From positions 1 to 7,091 of the forward strand of contig QNAD01000104.1 of the NCBI GenBank assembly GCA_003641345.1: DNA of 7,091 bases, in the 5' to 3' direction. A model generated the notes under the pieces. It made no database searches. It saw only the letters and a list, made by a program, of their open reading frames with translations, and was not told the origin of the DNA. A program made the translations under genes and the position numbers. Below, one piece after another: positions 5,924-7,091 of the stretch (position 1 is its first letter; every line of letters begins with the position of its first letter). This stretch comes from Candidatus Zixiibacteriota bacterium. GTDB lineage: Bacteria > Zixibacteria > MSB-5A5 > GN15 > FEB-12.

Positions 5924-7091
5924 ATGACCAAATTTTTTCGGAATTCATTATTTATCACATTGATTATGGCGGCAATGTTGCTTTTAGTCTCTGTTGCATT
6001 TGCGGAAGATTCAAAAGTGCCACAGAGGTCTGACATCGAAGACAAATACAAATGGAAAATTGAAGATATTTATGAAAATATCGATGCGTGGGAAGCTGAT
6101 TTTGAAAAACTAAAAGACGGTACGGGGCAGTTTGAACAATATAAAGGCCGTCTGGGAGAATCAGCACAGGTATTAATGGATGCTTTAAAATTATCTGACG
6201 AATTGGGTATTATCGAAGGTAATTTGTATGTTTATGCTTATTTAAAATTAGACGAAGATACACGCCAAAGCCAGTATCAGGAATATGGTGGAAGAATTTC
6301 AGCTCTTTCATCGAAATTATCCGAAGCAACTTCATTTATGCAACCGGAAATTTTAAATATTCCAAAAGATAAACTCGATGCTTTTATGGCGGAAAATAAA
6401 AATCTCAATATTTACCGCTTTTTTATTGACGACATGTTCCGTCAGCAGGAGCATGTTTTGTCAGAAAAAGAAGAAGCTATACTTGCCGCCGCCCAACCTT
6501 TAATGAGGACTTCCTCTAAAGTATTCAATATGATTGACAATGCCGATCATAAACTTGGCACTATCGTTGATTCCGAAGGAGATAAAATTGAATTAACCCG
6601 TGGACGTTACTATAAAATATTAAAGGGGAATGACCGTGAGCTTCGCCGAGTTGCTAACGATACTGTTCAAACTTCTTGGGTAAAATATATGAATTCAATT
6701 GGTGCAACTTTGGGTTCATCGGTTGAAAAAGATTATTTTATTTCAAAAGTTCGTGGTTATAAAAGCACTTTAGACAGAGTTCTCGATGGCGATAATATCC
6801 CTACCTCGGTTTTCACCAATCTGGTTCAAGCAGTTAACGATAATCTTCATATTTTGCATAAATTAACATCTCTGAGAAAAAAATTCCTCGGTGTTGATAC
6901 TCTTTATACTTATGATCTTTCCGTGCCGATGGTTAAAGATTTTAAGAAAGATGTTCCGTATGAAGAGGCTGTGGCAACTTTGTTAGAAGGACTTAAACCG
7001 CTTGGTGAAAAATATATTAAAGATTTGAAAAATGGGTTAGAATCAGGCTGGGTCGATGTATATGAAACCGAAGGCAAAGGCTCCGGTGCTT
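5924..7091 (+). CDS. pepF: Exported oligoendopeptidase F (peptidase family M3B), 3'-truncated by window edge
   Basis: A zinc oligopeptidase that cleaves short peptides. The visible 389 residues are open to the window edge, against about 600 for the family. The mature N-terminus carries the PepF hallmark RSDIEDKYKWKIEDIYEN (35-52) followed by the helical N-terminal domain. The visible end, WVDVYETEGKGSGA, is the conserved stretch that in PepF comes just before the HEXGH zinc site, so the catalytic motif itself lies outside the window. Unlike typical cytoplasmic PepF, it starts with a signal peptide: Lys3 and Arg6, a hydrophobic core at about 8-25, and a signal peptidase I site AFA|ED after residue 27. 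It should thus act in the periplasm or outside. The start is supported by GGGAG 5 nt upstream. It has its own promoter region and no evident link to menaquinone synthesis. Confidence 0.9.
   Translation, partial: MTKFFRNSLFITLIMAAMLLLVSVAFAEDSKVPQRSDIEDKYKWKIEDIYENIDAWEADFEKLKDGTGQFEQYKGRLGESAQVLMDALKLSDELGIIEGNLYVYAYLKLDEDTRQSQYQEYGGRISALSSKLSEATSFMQPEILNIPKDKLDAFMAENKNLNIYRFFIDDMFRQQEHVLSEKEEAILAAAQPLMRTSSKVFNMIDNADHKLGTIVDSEGDKIELTRGRYYKILKGNDRELRRVANDTVQTSWVKYMNSIGATLGSSVEKDYFISKVRGYKSTLDRVLDGDNIPTSVFTNLVQAVNDNLHILHKLTSLRKKFLGVDTLYTYDLSVPMVKDFKKDVPYEEAVATLLEGLKPLGEKYIKDLKNGLESGWVDVYETEGKGSGA

Noticed and set aside
5827..6167. Minus-strand open frames opposite the pepF start and the divergent spacer
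   Set aside because: pepF in this region has a ribosome site, signal peptide and family hallmark; the antisense frames have none, and one would overlap the thioesterase promoter region.
1..7091. Undescribed system, mobile element, CRISPR array, defence genes, tRNA or rRNA
   Set aside because: Every coding stretch maps to a known family, and no terminal repeats, transposase, repeat-spacer pattern or RNA gene signature was seen.

Overview
The window is an AT-rich, tightly packed bacterial segment. It holds most of a classical menaquinone (vitamin K2) biosynthesis operon, then a convergent hotdog thioesterase gene and the start of an exported M3-family oligopeptidase gene. Every stretch is accounted for: the only intergenic space above about 35 bp is the 114-bp gap at 5810-5923, and no RNA genes, mobile elements or CRISPR arrays are visible.

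Layout. Positions 2-376 are the C-terminal end of menD, which begins upstream. Then on the plus strand come menH (381-1182, broken by a one-base frameshift near an A6 run at 875-880), menB (1194-2015), menA (2049-2933), menC (2930-4009) and menE (4002-5408). Spacings are 4, 11 and 33 bp, followed by overlaps of 4 and 8 bp, so this is one transcription unit. On the minus strand, 5405-5809 encodes a small 4HBT/hotdog thioesterase whose 3' end overlaps the menE 3' end by 4 bp. A 114-bp divergent spacer separates it from pepF (5924 to the window edge), which carries a signal peptide.

How the genes work together. MenD makes SEPHCHC from isochorismate and 2-oxoglutarate; MenH eliminates pyruvate to give SHCHC; MenC dehydrates this to o-succinylbenzoate; MenE activates it with CoA; MenB closes the naphthoate ring to DHNA-CoA. 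The adjacent thioesterase is the obvious candidate for releasing DHNA, and MenA prenylates DHNA in the membrane. Only isochorismate synthase (MenF), expected upstream, and the final methyltransferase (MenG/UbiE) are not seen.

Organism. Low GC, the D-H-B-A-C-E gene order, and a possible TAnnTTTG promoter element before pepF suggest the Bacteroidota/Chlorobiota (FCB) neighbourhood. Clear Shine-Dalgarno sequences before menB, menE, the thioesterase and pepF fit Chlorobiota/Ignavibacteria-like lineages better than classical Bacteroidia, which seldom use them. This placement is inference and weak. I see no novel system: the most notable points are the split menH, the thioesterase next to the operon, and the secreted PepF.
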